This document shows, piece by piece, positions 6,473-15,378 of a stretch of DNA of 49,386 bases. The notes below the pieces were generated by a model. It saw only the letters and a list, made by a program, of their open reading frames with translations. It was not told the DNA's origin and did no database searches. Origin of the DNA: Blastocatellia bacterium (GTDB lineage: Bacteria > Acidobacteriota > Blastocatellia > Pyrinomonadales > Pyrinomonadaceae); assembly GCA_003487805.1 (NCBI GenBank), contig DNNE01000049.1:28023-77408 (forward strand). The letters run 5' to 3'. The position numbers and the translations under genes are program-made. Numbering within the stretch: position 1 is the stretch's first letter; the number at the start of each line of letters is the position of its first letter.

Positions 6473-9400
6473 CTATCGCGCTGAGATCTGCGTTAGCGCA
6501 TGCGCCAGATCCAATCGAGTGAAACTTCCTTGCGGATTGAAGTACGTGTTTCCGCTCTTGATCAGACCATTCTGCACCGCCACCGCCACATAACCTCTTA
6601 ACGACGCAGGAATCGACGCGGCGTCAACATAGGTCAGCGGGTAATTTCCTGTCTCTGCCTGCTGGCGCAAACCTGCGGCGCGTACCAGCGCGACTGCGGC
6701 GGTCAGCCTGTCGACGGTCGTGTCCGGTTGAAAAGGCCCGCCAGCCGCGATACTGGGGAATAGCGAGCCGTTTGGCGACGCCTGAGCGCTTTCAACAAAG
6801 ACCATGGTCGCCCGGTCGCGTACATCGGTGTAGCTCGATTGCGCGGGCAAGTACTGCGGCACGCGCGCGCCCTGGACCAGGGCGGCCGCCAGCGACGCTC
6901 TGGTTACGCCAAACGCCGGACGAAAATGGGATCCCACCGGTGACAGCAAGAGAAATCGGAAACTCTGATTCATTTCCGCAATCGAGGCGGAGTCGAGACC
7001 GGCGAGATCAGTCAGCGATGGATATCCAGCGGATACGCTTCTAAAAACGCCCGTATAGCTCTGTGACCAGACCGGGTTGTTCGACAGCACGATGGTACTT
7101 GAGGCTTCCGAACCCGTCGCGGTCTCGACTCGGGCCTTCCATGCGCCGCTAGCGGGGTTTTTGACGAGCGCGCGTTGTCGTCGTCCCGTCAGGCCCGGCG
7201 CATTCAATGAATTGCCGACAGCTTGTGATGTGCCGCGAGGATCGAGAACTGTCATGGTCAAATTGTTAGCATTAAGTAGATCGCCCCAGGCTACCTGGAT
7301 TGACCCGAGCAGAGTATTCGCCGGCACATTTAGCGACGTATCGCTCGACGAGCCAGGCATTGCACTTCCGTTGAAGGTCTGCGATGAACTCGTGAACGCG
7401 ACTTGACCTTGATACGCCGTTCCGCGCCACGCGCCGAAGTGTCTCTGCGGAAACGCGGCTTCCAGTACGGCTGCCTGGGCGTTCAGCATCCCCGCGCCAA
7501 CCTCGTACATGTAATACGGCGGCAGAGGCATCGCCGTGCGTTGCAGGATGTCTCGCACTTGCGCGGGCGTCAGGTTTGGATTCGCTTCGAGCATCAAGGC
7601 TATCGTGCCCGCGACCTGTGGCGCGGAGAAGCTGGTGCCGTTGCCGGTCGTGTAATAGGGAAGTTCGCTCGAGTTCAATGAAGCATCATTCGCCGCCAAA
7701 CCGTCGATCGTCGTGACGGTTGCCAGCGTCGAGGCGCGTAGGCTCACGGTGTTGACTGCAGGCGCGACGATTGTGGGGTGAAATAGCGGGCTGCCGAAGT
7801 CGCCGCGTGAAGAGAAGTCGGCCAATTTTCCCGCATTGTCTGTGGCGCCGGTGCTAATGACCCACGGCGCGACGGAATAGGGATTCAGCGAATCAGCACC
7901 CGGGCCGGTGTTTCCGGCCGAGAAAACCACATTGACGCCGTTATCAGTCAGCATACGCGTGGCAATGTTGACGGGATCGTTCACGTCAAACACTGTGTTT
8001 GCTGAGAAGCTGCAATTTACCACGCGGACATTGAACGTCGAGCCGCTCACCAACAGGTAGTCCAATCCGGAAAGAATGAATAGCAGACTTGCATCGCCGG
8101 CGCTGAGGCCGAGGATGTTTGCTCCCGGTGCGACGCCGGCGTATTTGCCGCCCGACTGTTGGCCTGTGCCGGCAATCACTCCCGCGACAAAGGTCCCATG
8201 GCCGTAAGCCTGGTCGGTATTCGGTAAAGTGCTCGATAAAACCGGATAGTTGAATCCAACTCCAAGGCTCTGCGTGTCGGCGAGCTTTAGATTCTGCACG
8301 ACACGGCCAGCGAGATCCGCGTGAGTGCCATCGACTCCGGTATCCAGAACTGCCACGGTGACGCCACGTCCCGAAACAGGCAGGCCACGATTTGCGCTCG
8401 TCAAATCAGTATTGCGCTTGACCCTGTCAACGGTTGTCACGCTGCGCGCCGTCGCATCCAGGTTCCATTGAAAAGTGCGATTGCTGTAAATCGAACGCAC
8501 CGACGATAGATGCGAGATCGCGGCAATCCGAGATTTTGTGGTCGTCAGAGCAATCATCGGCAGCGCGTGATAGCGCGTACCGCCGAGAACGCCAATGCTT
8601 TGCAGGTCGCTGATGTCGGAATCGGTAGGCAAATGATGATAGACAATGACCGCGTCGATATTGCTGTCGTCCGTGGCTCGATTCAACAACACGGCCAATT
8701 CAGGATCGACGCTCTGCAAGCCGCTGATCCCGACGCGCGCCGTCAAACTTGAAATCAGCGCGTTCACACCGGTGGGAATAAAACTGTCGGCGCCACTGAC
8801 GGTGATGCCGTCGGCTCCGCTAACCGTAATGCCGTTAACCCCGGTAATAGTGAGTGCGCTCGGCGTGATTGAGAACACGATGCCGTCGGCTCTTGTCGCG
8901 ATGATCCCGTCCGCACCGTTGATGTTCAGGGTGTTGTCGGCGCCGCTGACGGTGATGCCGTCCGCATGATTGATGTTGCGGGTGTCGACGCCGCTCGCGG
9001 TGATGCCATTCGTGCCGGTCGCGATAATGTTGTCGGCGCCGCTGACCGTGATTCCCGTGGGGTTGCGAATAGTGACTGAATCTACGCGATAAGTTGTTCC
9101 GTCAGCGCCGCTGACGGTGATGCCGTCGGCGCCGCTTACAGTAATGCCGTCAGCGCGAGCTATGGACGTCGCGTCGGCGCCGCTAACAGTGATGCCGTCG
9201 GCGCCGCTAACGGTAATGCCGTCGGCGCCCGAAGCTGTGATGCCGTCGGCGCCACTAACAGTAATTCCATTCGGATTGAACGCGAGCACACCATCGGCGC
9301 CGCTAACGGTGATGCCGTTGGTGTTGGTATATAGAACTCCGTCAGCGCCGCTGACTGTGATTCCGTTTGCACCGTTGATTGTCAGTCCAGCCAGCACCGG

Positions 9401-9475
9401 AATGGAACTGACCATGACTACGAGAGCCAGCGCGATTGGTCTATAGGTTTTCCTGTAAAGTCTACGAATCATCAA
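6473..9475 (-). CDS. Secreted S8 subtilisin-like protease with octapeptide-repeat N-terminus and SLH-like C-terminus
   Basis: A 1000-residue exported protein. Residues 1-29 form a signal peptide. Residues about 34-232 are an octad repeat: GITVSGAD occurs exactly 11 times (starting at 38, 54, 70, 86, 94, 110, 118, 141, 173, 215 and 223), with diverged octads between. Residues about 275-340 look like an inhibitor-I9-like propeptide region. The subtilase domain follows, with Asp378 (VAVLDTGVDG), His426 (GHGTFVAG), oxyanion Asn522 (SAGNTGPG) and Ser615 (GTSFSAPQVAG). A beta-rich region (about 690-820) resembles a P/PPC-type domain. The last 150 residues look like S-layer homology modules (FTRLDLAHALTQI near the end), which would anchor the protein to the cell envelope. 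The protease call is firm; the repeat's function is unknown. Confidence 0.93.
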   Translation of the reverse strand: MMIRRLYRKTYRPIALALVVMVSSIPVLAGLTINGANGITVSGADGVLYTNTNGITVSGADGVLAFNPNGITVSGADGITASGADGITVSGADGITVSGADATSIARADGITVSGADGITVSGADGTTYRVDSVTIRNPTGITVSGADNIIATGTNGITASGVDTRNINHADGITVSGADNTLNINGADGIIATRADGIVFSITPSALTITGVNGITVSGADGITVSGADSFIPTGVNALISSLTARVGISGLQSVDPELAVLLNRATDDSNIDAVIVYHHLPTDSDISDLQSIGVLGGTRYHALPMIALTTTKSRIAAISHLSSVRSIYSNRTFQWNLDATARSVTTVDRVKRNTDLTSANRGLPVSGRGVTVAVLDTGVDGTHADLAGRVVQNLKLADTQSLGVGFNYPVLSSTLPNTDQAYGHGTFVAGVIAGTGQQSGGKYAGVAPGANILGLSAGDASLLFILSGLDYLLVSGSTFNVRVVNCSFSANTVFDVNDPVNIATRMLTDNGVNVVFSAGNTGPGADSLNPYSVAPWVISTGATDNAGKLADFSSRGDFGSPLFHPTIVAPAVNTVSLRASTLATVTTIDGLAANDASLNSSELPYYTTGNGTSFSAPQVAGTIALMLEANPNLTPAQVRDILQRTAMPLPPYYMYEVGAGMLNAQAAVLEAAFPQRHFGAWRGTAYQGQVAFTSSSQTFNGSAMPGSSSDTSLNVPANTLLGSIQVAWGDLLNANNLTMTVLDPRGTSQAVGNSLNAPGLTGRRQRALVKNPASGAWKARVETATGSEASSTIVLSNNPVWSQSYTGVFRSVSAGYPSLTDLAGLDSASIAEMNQSFRFLLLSPVGSHFRPAFGVTRASLAAALVQGARVPQYLPAQSSYTDVRDRATMVFVESAQASPNGSLFPSIAAGGPFQPDTTVDRLTAAVALVRAAGLRQQAETGNYPLTYVDAASIPASLRGYVAVAVQNGLIKSGNTYFNPQGSFTRLDLAHALTQISAR
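8761..9372 (-). repeat. Coding tandem repeat of the GITVSGAD octad
   Basis: This is the DNA behind the N-terminal repeat of the protease. A 24-base unit (on the + strand read as gtcggcgccgctgacggtgat with variants) recurs in phase, either directly adjacent or separated by one diverged 24-base unit. Third codon positions vary (gccgctgac, gccgctaac, gccactaac) while the amino acids are kept, which suggests selection on the protein and not only recent slippage. Confidence 0.85.
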
Positions 9476-9663
9476 TCACAAGCCAACGCCACGGTCGGGT
9501 TAAAGACAGTGACTTGTTTTAGCTACCCGGGCGAGAGAACTAGCAAAATTGAAAAACTGAGACGATGGGCGGATTCTAGCTACGAATTTCCAGGCTATTG
9601 TTGCGGACCGCTTGCAATTTTCTTCTGGGTAAGACGATGGGGAATCGAAAGGCGATCGGCCAT

Positions 9664-12600
9664 TCAGCCGGCTAGCAGTTCTTTATAAGCTTTCTGGGTC
9701 TGGATTGCAGGCTCGACGCCTAGCTCTTTTTGCAACAGGGCGCGTAATGTTTCGTATTGGTCTTTCACTGCGACCCGGTTGCCGAGCGCTGACTGCGCCC
9801 TCATGATCATGCAGTGAATGTCCTCGCGAAAAGGGTCGTCGCGCAGGATCCGCTGAGCCAGATCCATTGCGCGCACAAACTCCTGCTTTTTCTCAGCGAC
9901 GGCGGCCAGTGACTCGAGCATCCGCAGGTGCTGCTCGCGATAATAAGCGCGCTGATCATCCACCCAGGCTTCGTAGCTTCCCTGCATGAAATCGCCTCGA
10001 TAGAGCGCGACCGCCTGCTCGTAGAGACCAATGCACCGGTCGAAATCGCGTTCTCGTCGGGCTGCTTCGCCGTCAGCAATTAAACGGTCGACCTGTTCCG
10101 TATCGATCGAGTAAGAAAACTCTGAGCTTAGCTGATATTCGCCGTCGCGATACGCAAGAAAATTCTGCTTTAAAGGCTGATTGCTGTTTAGCGCCTTGCG
10201 AATGTGCGACATCGTGGGATGAAAATTCTTTTCCACGGTTTTCAGATCGGTGTCGCGCCAGAAAGTATCTACAACCGTATCTTTGGGCGCGCGATGATGA
10301 GGTCGCGAAGCGATAAAGCAAAGAATGTCACGCGCGCGCCGGGTCGTCCACGCATCAGCCGCGAAGGGCCGCGCGCGATCCCGAAAGATTTCAACCGAGC
10401 CCAGCATGTTGATAGTCAAATCGACCAGCGGCGCAGCGGCAATCGACGAATCAGGCTGCTTGATCACAACGGAAACCGGCTCACTGGCGGTCAGGCCGCG
10501 CAGATCGCCGGGCAACAGCTCTTGCGCATCTTCTGACGCAAAGACAGCCGGATGCGAAGCGATTTCCTGGCGCAGCCAATAGTCATAATCATAGCGCGCG
10601 GCTAAATCGAGCGCCCGCCGCAGGTGCTCCAGCAAGGATGACTCGCGCGCCGTGGCATGATCGCAGACCGCAAGCCCTATGCATGATTGCGCATCGTAAT
10701 AGTAGAGCCCGTGTTCGCGAAAATAATTCAGAGCCGCGGTGAATTCATTGCGAGCTTCGTCGTACTGAGGCACTGATAGCAGAATTCTTCCGCGCGCCAG
10801 GCGGGCAGTGAAGTGCCCGATTGGATTTTTGTCGGCGGGCCGACGCTCAAGCAAGTGATCGATTTGGGTGAGCGCGCGCGAAACATCGCCGGCCCGCAAA
10901 CTCATGAGGGCGCGCTCTTCGAGCAGCTCTACCTGCACCAAATCGATACCTGCCTCGCCATAGGAACGGGCCGCCCGTTCATACGATTCGGCAGCGCGCG
11001 TCAGGTCGCCGCGCTCGCGGTACAGATTGCCGTACGCCTCGAACGCTTCGCCCAGTTGCCCGACCATATTGAAAAGTTGACAGCCTTCGAGCGCGAGGTC
11101 GAGGTGCTGTTCGCTTTTCTCCATCTCGCCCCGGTACAGGTGGCAGCGCGCAATGTTTAAATGCGCGGTCGCCTCCTGGGGAATCGGCGGCAGATCAGAA
11201 TCACTGCGCAACATGCGCCCCAGCCAGCGCAGCGCCTCGCCGAAATCACCGCGCATCATCGCCGGCAGGCCAAGGTTGTGCGTGATAAGTCGCGCGTGAC
11301 GCTCGTCATGTTGCTCTTCGGCTGATTGCAGGGCAGCGCGAAATTCGCGCTCGGCACTAGCCCACTCACCTTTAGTAACCAAACAAACACCGCGAGTGTT
11401 CGCGCATTTCGTCCGCACGACTGAATTCGACGGGCTTAGCTCGATCGCGCGATCCAGATATTCAAAAGCGGCATCGTAATCCCCACGGCGGCGCGCAATG
11501 GTCGCGAGTGAGTGCAACGCCTCGGCTTCGCCCGCTTCATCGCCTTTTTCACGCAAGGCTGCGATGCCGCGGCGAAACAGGTTCTGCGCAGCTTCAAAGT
11601 CGCCTCGCAATCGGGCGACCTCGGCCCGATAGGTCAAAGCGCGCGGATGCGCGTCCAGCGCCTTCGCCGGCAAAACTTCAGCGAGCGACGATAGGGACGA
11701 GAGTTTGCCGGAAGCAATCCATGCGTCACCGTACTGCGCGATGATTTCCGCGGCGCGATCGAAATCTTCTGCGTCCAGGAGGTGCCGCACGGCCGCTTCC
11801 CAGGCGCCATTTTCAAGAAAATATTCGGCGCACCGCACGTGCTCGGCCGCCACGCCCACCAGACCAATCTCTGAACGCAAACGGCGCCTGAGAAAACTCT
11901 GAAACAACGGATGCAGTCGATATTCTTCGCCGCGCCGATCGCTGGCCACGGTCATAAAAACATTGCCGCGTACCAGATCGGGAAGCACCACGGGGGCGCG
12001 TACCTCAGCAAAGAGACGCGCGCAGGTTTCCAAATCGACGCGATCAAGCAGGGCGATTCGCATGAGAAACTGTTGTGTTTCAGGCTGTTCCTGAGCGAAC
12101 ACTTCCTCGGCAAAGTATTCAAAGATATCCCGCTCGGACTGCTGCAGCACCGCCAGCGGATCGACCTGCTTTTGATCCGCCTCAGTCAATCTTTGCCGCT
12201 GCGCCACCTGCCGCACCAGTTGCAGCGCCGTAATCCAGCCGTGCGTGCGCTCGCCATACTCGCGCAATTGTTCGCTCGTCAGCGTTAGCCCGAAAACTTT
12301 TCTAAATAATTCCTGTGTCTCTTCGCTCGTAAAGAGGAGATCGTCCCGGTCGATAAACGAGAGCGAATCCTGGGACCGCAGCCGCGCAAGGGTGAGCGGC
12401 GGAATCTCGCGCGAGATGATCACGATGTGAATTACGTCTGGCAGGTAAGCAATCAACCGATCGAGCACTGCATGCACGCGCGTGTCGCTGCCCAGATGAT
12501 GATAGTCGTCAAGCACCACGATCAGCTGTTGCTCGACACATTCGAGTATTTCGTTCAGGAGGATGTCGGCGGCGCGCTCGGGCTGCTGCGCTAACTCCTG

Positions 12601-12978
12601 CGACTGCTGCAGGTAAGCGAATATCGCTTCGCCGAAGTCAGGGACGCGTTGCTGGATGCCGTAAGCGAGATAGCCCAGAAAGACTGCCGGGTCGGCGTCG
12701 GTGTGATCGAGTTGATACCAAAGGTAAGGCCGTTCCTGCTTGCGCAGAAAATCTGCGACCAGAGTGGTTTTTCCTGATCCGGCGTTGGCGGTGATCAACG
12801 TAACCGGCAGTGCCAAATTCGATTGCAAGCGCTCGATCAGGCGGGGCCGTGCGAGAATTTCCGGCGCCGGTCGTGGCGGCAGAAGCTTCGTGCGCAGAAA
12901 AAATGATCCGGGCACAGTCGCGGTGGACTGTTGTTGAGGCGCTTCCGGATCTGACTTCGTGCGTTTCTGCCTGGCCAT
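9664..12978 (-). CDS. MalT-like STAND ATPase / TPR / BTAD transcriptional regulator
   Basis: A 1104-residue cytoplasmic signal-transduction regulator. The N-terminal half is a STAND NTPase of the MalT type: Walker A ANAGSGKTT at residues 64-72, Walker B IVVLDDYHHL at about 154-163, and the sensor-like IVIISREIPPL. The middle (about 410-800) is a run of TPR-like helical repeats. The C-terminus (about 860-960) resembles an OmpR-type winged helix, followed by a bacterial transcriptional activator domain (about 970-1100; LYRGDFMQGSYEAWVDDQRAYYREQ and ELGVEPAIQTQKAYKELL). This differs from MalT itself, which has a LuxR helix-turn-helix. The inducer and targets are unknown. It sits downstream of a related short ATPase on the same strand. 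Confidence 0.9.
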   Translation of the reverse strand: MARQKRTKSDPEAPQQQSTATVPGSFFLRTKLLPPRPAPEILARPRLIERLQSNLALPVTLITANAGSGKTTLVADFLRKQERPYLWYQLDHTDADPAVFLGYLAYGIQQRVPDFGEAIFAYLQQSQELAQQPERAADILLNEILECVEQQLIVVLDDYHHLGSDTRVHAVLDRLIAYLPDVIHIVIISREIPPLTLARLRSQDSLSFIDRDDLLFTSEETQELFRKVFGLTLTSEQLREYGERTHGWITALQLVRQVAQRQRLTEADQKQVDPLAVLQQSERDIFEYFAEEVFAQEQPETQQFLMRIALLDRVDLETCARLFAEVRAPVVLPDLVRGNVFMTVASDRRGEEYRLHPLFQSFLRRRLRSEIGLVGVAAEHVRCAEYFLENGAWEAAVRHLLDAEDFDRAAEIIAQYGDAWIASGKLSSLSSLAEVLPAKALDAHPRALTYRAEVARLRGDFEAAQNLFRRGIAALREKGDEAGEAEALHSLATIARRRGDYDAAFEYLDRAIELSPSNSVVRTKCANTRGVCLVTKGEWASAEREFRAALQSAEEQHDERHARLITHNLGLPAMMRGDFGEALRWLGRMLRSDSDLPPIPQEATAHLNIARCHLYRGEMEKSEQHLDLALEGCQLFNMVGQLGEAFEAYGNLYRERGDLTRAAESYERAARSYGEAGIDLVQVELLEERALMSLRAGDVSRALTQIDHLLERRPADKNPIGHFTARLARGRILLSVPQYDEARNEFTAALNYFREHGLYYYDAQSCIGLAVCDHATARESSLLEHLRRALDLAARYDYDYWLRQEIASHPAVFASEDAQELLPGDLRGLTASEPVSVVIKQPDSSIAAAPLVDLTINMLGSVEIFRDRARPFAADAWTTRRARDILCFIASRPHHRAPKDTVVDTFWRDTDLKTVEKNFHPTMSHIRKALNSNQPLKQNFLAYRDGEYQLSSEFSYSIDTEQVDRLIADGEAARRERDFDRCIGLYEQAVALYRGDFMQGSYEAWVDDQRAYYREQHLRMLESLAAVAEKKQEFVRAMDLAQRILRDDPFREDIHCMIMRAQSALGNRVAVKDQYETLRALLQKELGVEPAIQTQKAYKELLAG

Positions 12979-13081
12979 CGAATTGTCGCCCCGGACTATC
13001 GTGATCGTGCGGAGCGTAGCATAGCTGAAACTGCCGGGATGTCAGAGCGCTAATGAGGTGTGTCAGGAGGACAACGCAGTT

Positions 13082-13151
13082 GACTGGAGCGCAACCGTCC
13101 CGGTTGCTGCTCTGAATTTACGATGCAAGCGAGGACGCTTGCGCTCCAGTC
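13082..13151. repeat. Two-hairpin dispersed repeat, family A, copy 2
   Basis: It has the same design as 931-997: GACTGGAGC and GCTCCAGTC ends, a GCAACCG/CGGTTGC hairpin and a GCAAGCG/CGCTTGC hairpin. It lies in the 270-base gap between the two STAND genes. The spacer between the hairpins differs from copy 1. Confidence 0.85.
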
Positions 13152-13199
13152 GTTTATAGCGGATGCAGCCCTTAGCTTACGCGCGGGCTTCCGACACAA

Positions 13200-13223
13200 A
13201 GAGCGTGGACAAGTCCACGCTCT
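13200..13223. repeat. Perfect 11-bp hairpin
   Basis: AGAGCGTGGAC and GTCCACGCTCT are perfect reverse complements with a two-base loop (AA). It lies 25 bases past the stop of the short STAND gene (13249). It could slow or terminate that minus-strand transcript, or be another palindrome family; no U-tract follows. Confidence 0.6.
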
Positions 13224-13248
13224 AAACGCAATTGCCCGATGGGGTGAG

Positions 13249-14064
13249 TTAGGTTTGAAAATCAGGAGTAGGCGGCAATGACGGAAAGCGAGAATGGCGG
13301 AACGACAGAATGTCGTCCGCAACCGCACGACCGGCGCGTCCCGGCGTCGCGGCGAATTCCGCGATGGTTGCGGCGCGACCATTGGTCTCATTCCACGCCG
13401 CGCGCGCGTGCTTCTCGCTCAGTCCATACGTGTCGAACAGCGCGATGGCTTCTTCCAGGGTGAAAGCCAGCTCACTTTCATCCAGCACGCGAAGCATTTG
13501 TTTCGAGCGCATTCGCCACAAAGGGGTCGGCGGCAGACTGCGACACGTGATCACCACGTGCACATCAGCCGGTAAGAGCGGCAACAGGCGGCGAAAGAAC
13601 GAAACGACCCAATCGCCGTCATAAACCTGATGCAGGTCTTCGATCACGATCAGCAAAGGCTCGGCACGGGTTTCGCTCAGTTGAAAGACAAAAGCCTCTG
13701 CCAATAGTTCTGCCTGATCGGTCTCAACCGTCTCTATCAATCCAAGCAAGGCTTTCTTCGCATCGATCGAAGGGCGCTGTCGCCGCACCGCCGCAGCCAG
13801 GTATTCACAGAAGACGCGCAAATCGTTGTCAGCCGCTTCGACTTTGTACCAGGCGACCGCCCGTCCTACATGGCGCGCAAAATCCGTGGCCAGCACGCTC
13901 TTTCCCGACCCGGCGCGGCCATTGATTATCGTGGCGTTCGCTGAGTTGAGATTGTCCGTAAGCAGTTTTAGCAGCCGCGGCCGAGAAGTTCGTGGCGCAA
14001 CGTTGGGAATCGCGATTTTCTCGTGAATAAAGTGTTCCTGGATCTTCATAAACAATGCGTTCAT
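13249..14064 (-). CDS. Stand-alone STAND-type ATPase domain protein
   Basis: 271 residues covering only the NTPase part of the MalT-like fold. Walker A is GRAGSGKS (49-56), Walker B is LLIVIEDLHQV (about 135-145), and VVITCRSLPPTPLWRMRSKQ matches the sensor region of the 1104-residue neighbour. There are no TPR repeats and no DNA-binding domain. The ORF ends cleanly with TAA. It is either a truncated paralog or a deliberate partner or antagonist of the large regulator downstream on the same strand; the sequence cannot decide. Confidence 0.75.
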   Translation of the reverse strand: MNALFMKIQEHFIHEKIAIPNVAPRTSRPRLLKLLTDNLNSANATIINGRAGSGKSVLATDFARHVGRAVAWYKVEAADNDLRVFCEYLAAAVRRQRPSIDAKKALLGLIETVETDQAELLAEAFVFQLSETRAEPLLIVIEDLHQVYDGDWVVSFFRRLLPLLPADVHVVITCRSLPPTPLWRMRSKQMLRVLDESELAFTLEEAIALFDTYGLSEKHARAAWNETNGRAATIAEFAATPGRAGRAVADDILSFRHSRFPSLPPTPDFQT

Positions 14065-14246
14065 AACCGTATCCTCTGAGCGGTCCTGACGAACGCGTGT
14101 ATTGTGCAGATCGCCCCTTGAGGAATTCTTGAGTTTTGATTGCGATGGCTGGATCAGGGATTCGTATTTAGCAAAAGCTCGTTGTCATATGTGCTCTCGC
14201 GAGGTAAACTCTCGCCGCAATAATTTAGTCAGTGGGAGTCACACAA

Positions 14247-14846
<600 letters not shown>

Positions 14847-14876
14847 ATTCCCGGCGCATTACATTATTGGAGATAT

Positions 14877-15290
14877 ATGAGAAAACGAACCCTGTTTGTG
14901 GCGCTGATGCTAATGCTCGCGGTGGCGGGCTGTAAATCCGGCTCTTCACCCACCGCGACCTTCAAAGCTTTCTTTGAAGCACAGCAGAAAAAAGATGTCG
15001 CGGCAATGAAGAAGAATCTCTCAAAGACTTCGTTGGCCATTATGGAGAGGTCTGCGAAAGAGCAAAATAAGTCGGTTGACGACGCCATCAAAGAGCAACT
15101 CGATAACCCCGCATCCAAGACCGACAAGATACCCGAGACTCGCAACGAGAAGATAAACGGCAACGAAGCCACTCTCGAGCTTCATAACGAAGAAACCAAC
15201 AAGTGGGACATGATGTATTTCGCGAAAGAAGATGGCGCCTGGAAGATTGCTCTCGATCGCACGATCGAAGAGATGTTGAAGAAGTCGTGA
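14877..15290 (+). CDS. Small lipoprotein with NTF2-like (DUF4878-type) domain
   Basis: 137 residues. The lipobox VAGC sits after a hydrophobic segment (residues 5-18), so Cys19 is the likely lipidated residue. The rest (TFKAFFEAQQKKDVAAMKKNLS...WKIALDRTIEEML) has the layout of small NTF2-like domains found in many bacterial lipoproteins. GGAGA lies just ahead of the start codon. It begins 30 bases after the selenoprotein stop and may share its transcript. Function is unknown. Confidence 0.8.
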   Translation: MRKRTLFVALMLMLAVAGCKSGSSPTATFKAFFEAQQKKDVAAMKKNLSKTSLAIMERSAKEQNKSVDDAIKEQLDNPASKTDKIPETRNEKINGNEATLELHNEETNKWDMMYFAKEDGAWKIALDRTIEEMLKKS

Positions 15291-15305
15291 ACTAGTACGG
15301 GTCTT

Positions 15306-15354
15306 GTGGCACGCGCATCTTGCGCGTGATTCACGGGCGGGACGCCGGTGCCAC
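15306..15354. repeat. Palindromic repeat, family B, copy 1
   Basis: The arms GTGGCAC and GTGCCAC bound a 49-base unit with inner hairpins (CGCGCA/TGCGCG and CGGGCG...CGCCGG). A nearly identical unit lies at 41635-41683 and a partial one at 27631-27668. It sits between convergent genes. Confidence 0.8.
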
Positions 15355-15378
15355 GTTTCAAAACACGAATCGCTGTGA

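Noticed and set aside
9117..9446. Repetitive open frame opposite the protease N-terminus (SAPLTVMP repeats)
   Set aside because: It is the reverse reading of the GITVSGAD repeat; the sense strand gives a signal peptide and continues into the protease.
13278..13624. Overlapping plus-strand open frames opposite the short STAND ATPase
   Set aside because: They are shadows in GC-rich sequence; the minus-strand ATPase has clear Walker motifs.
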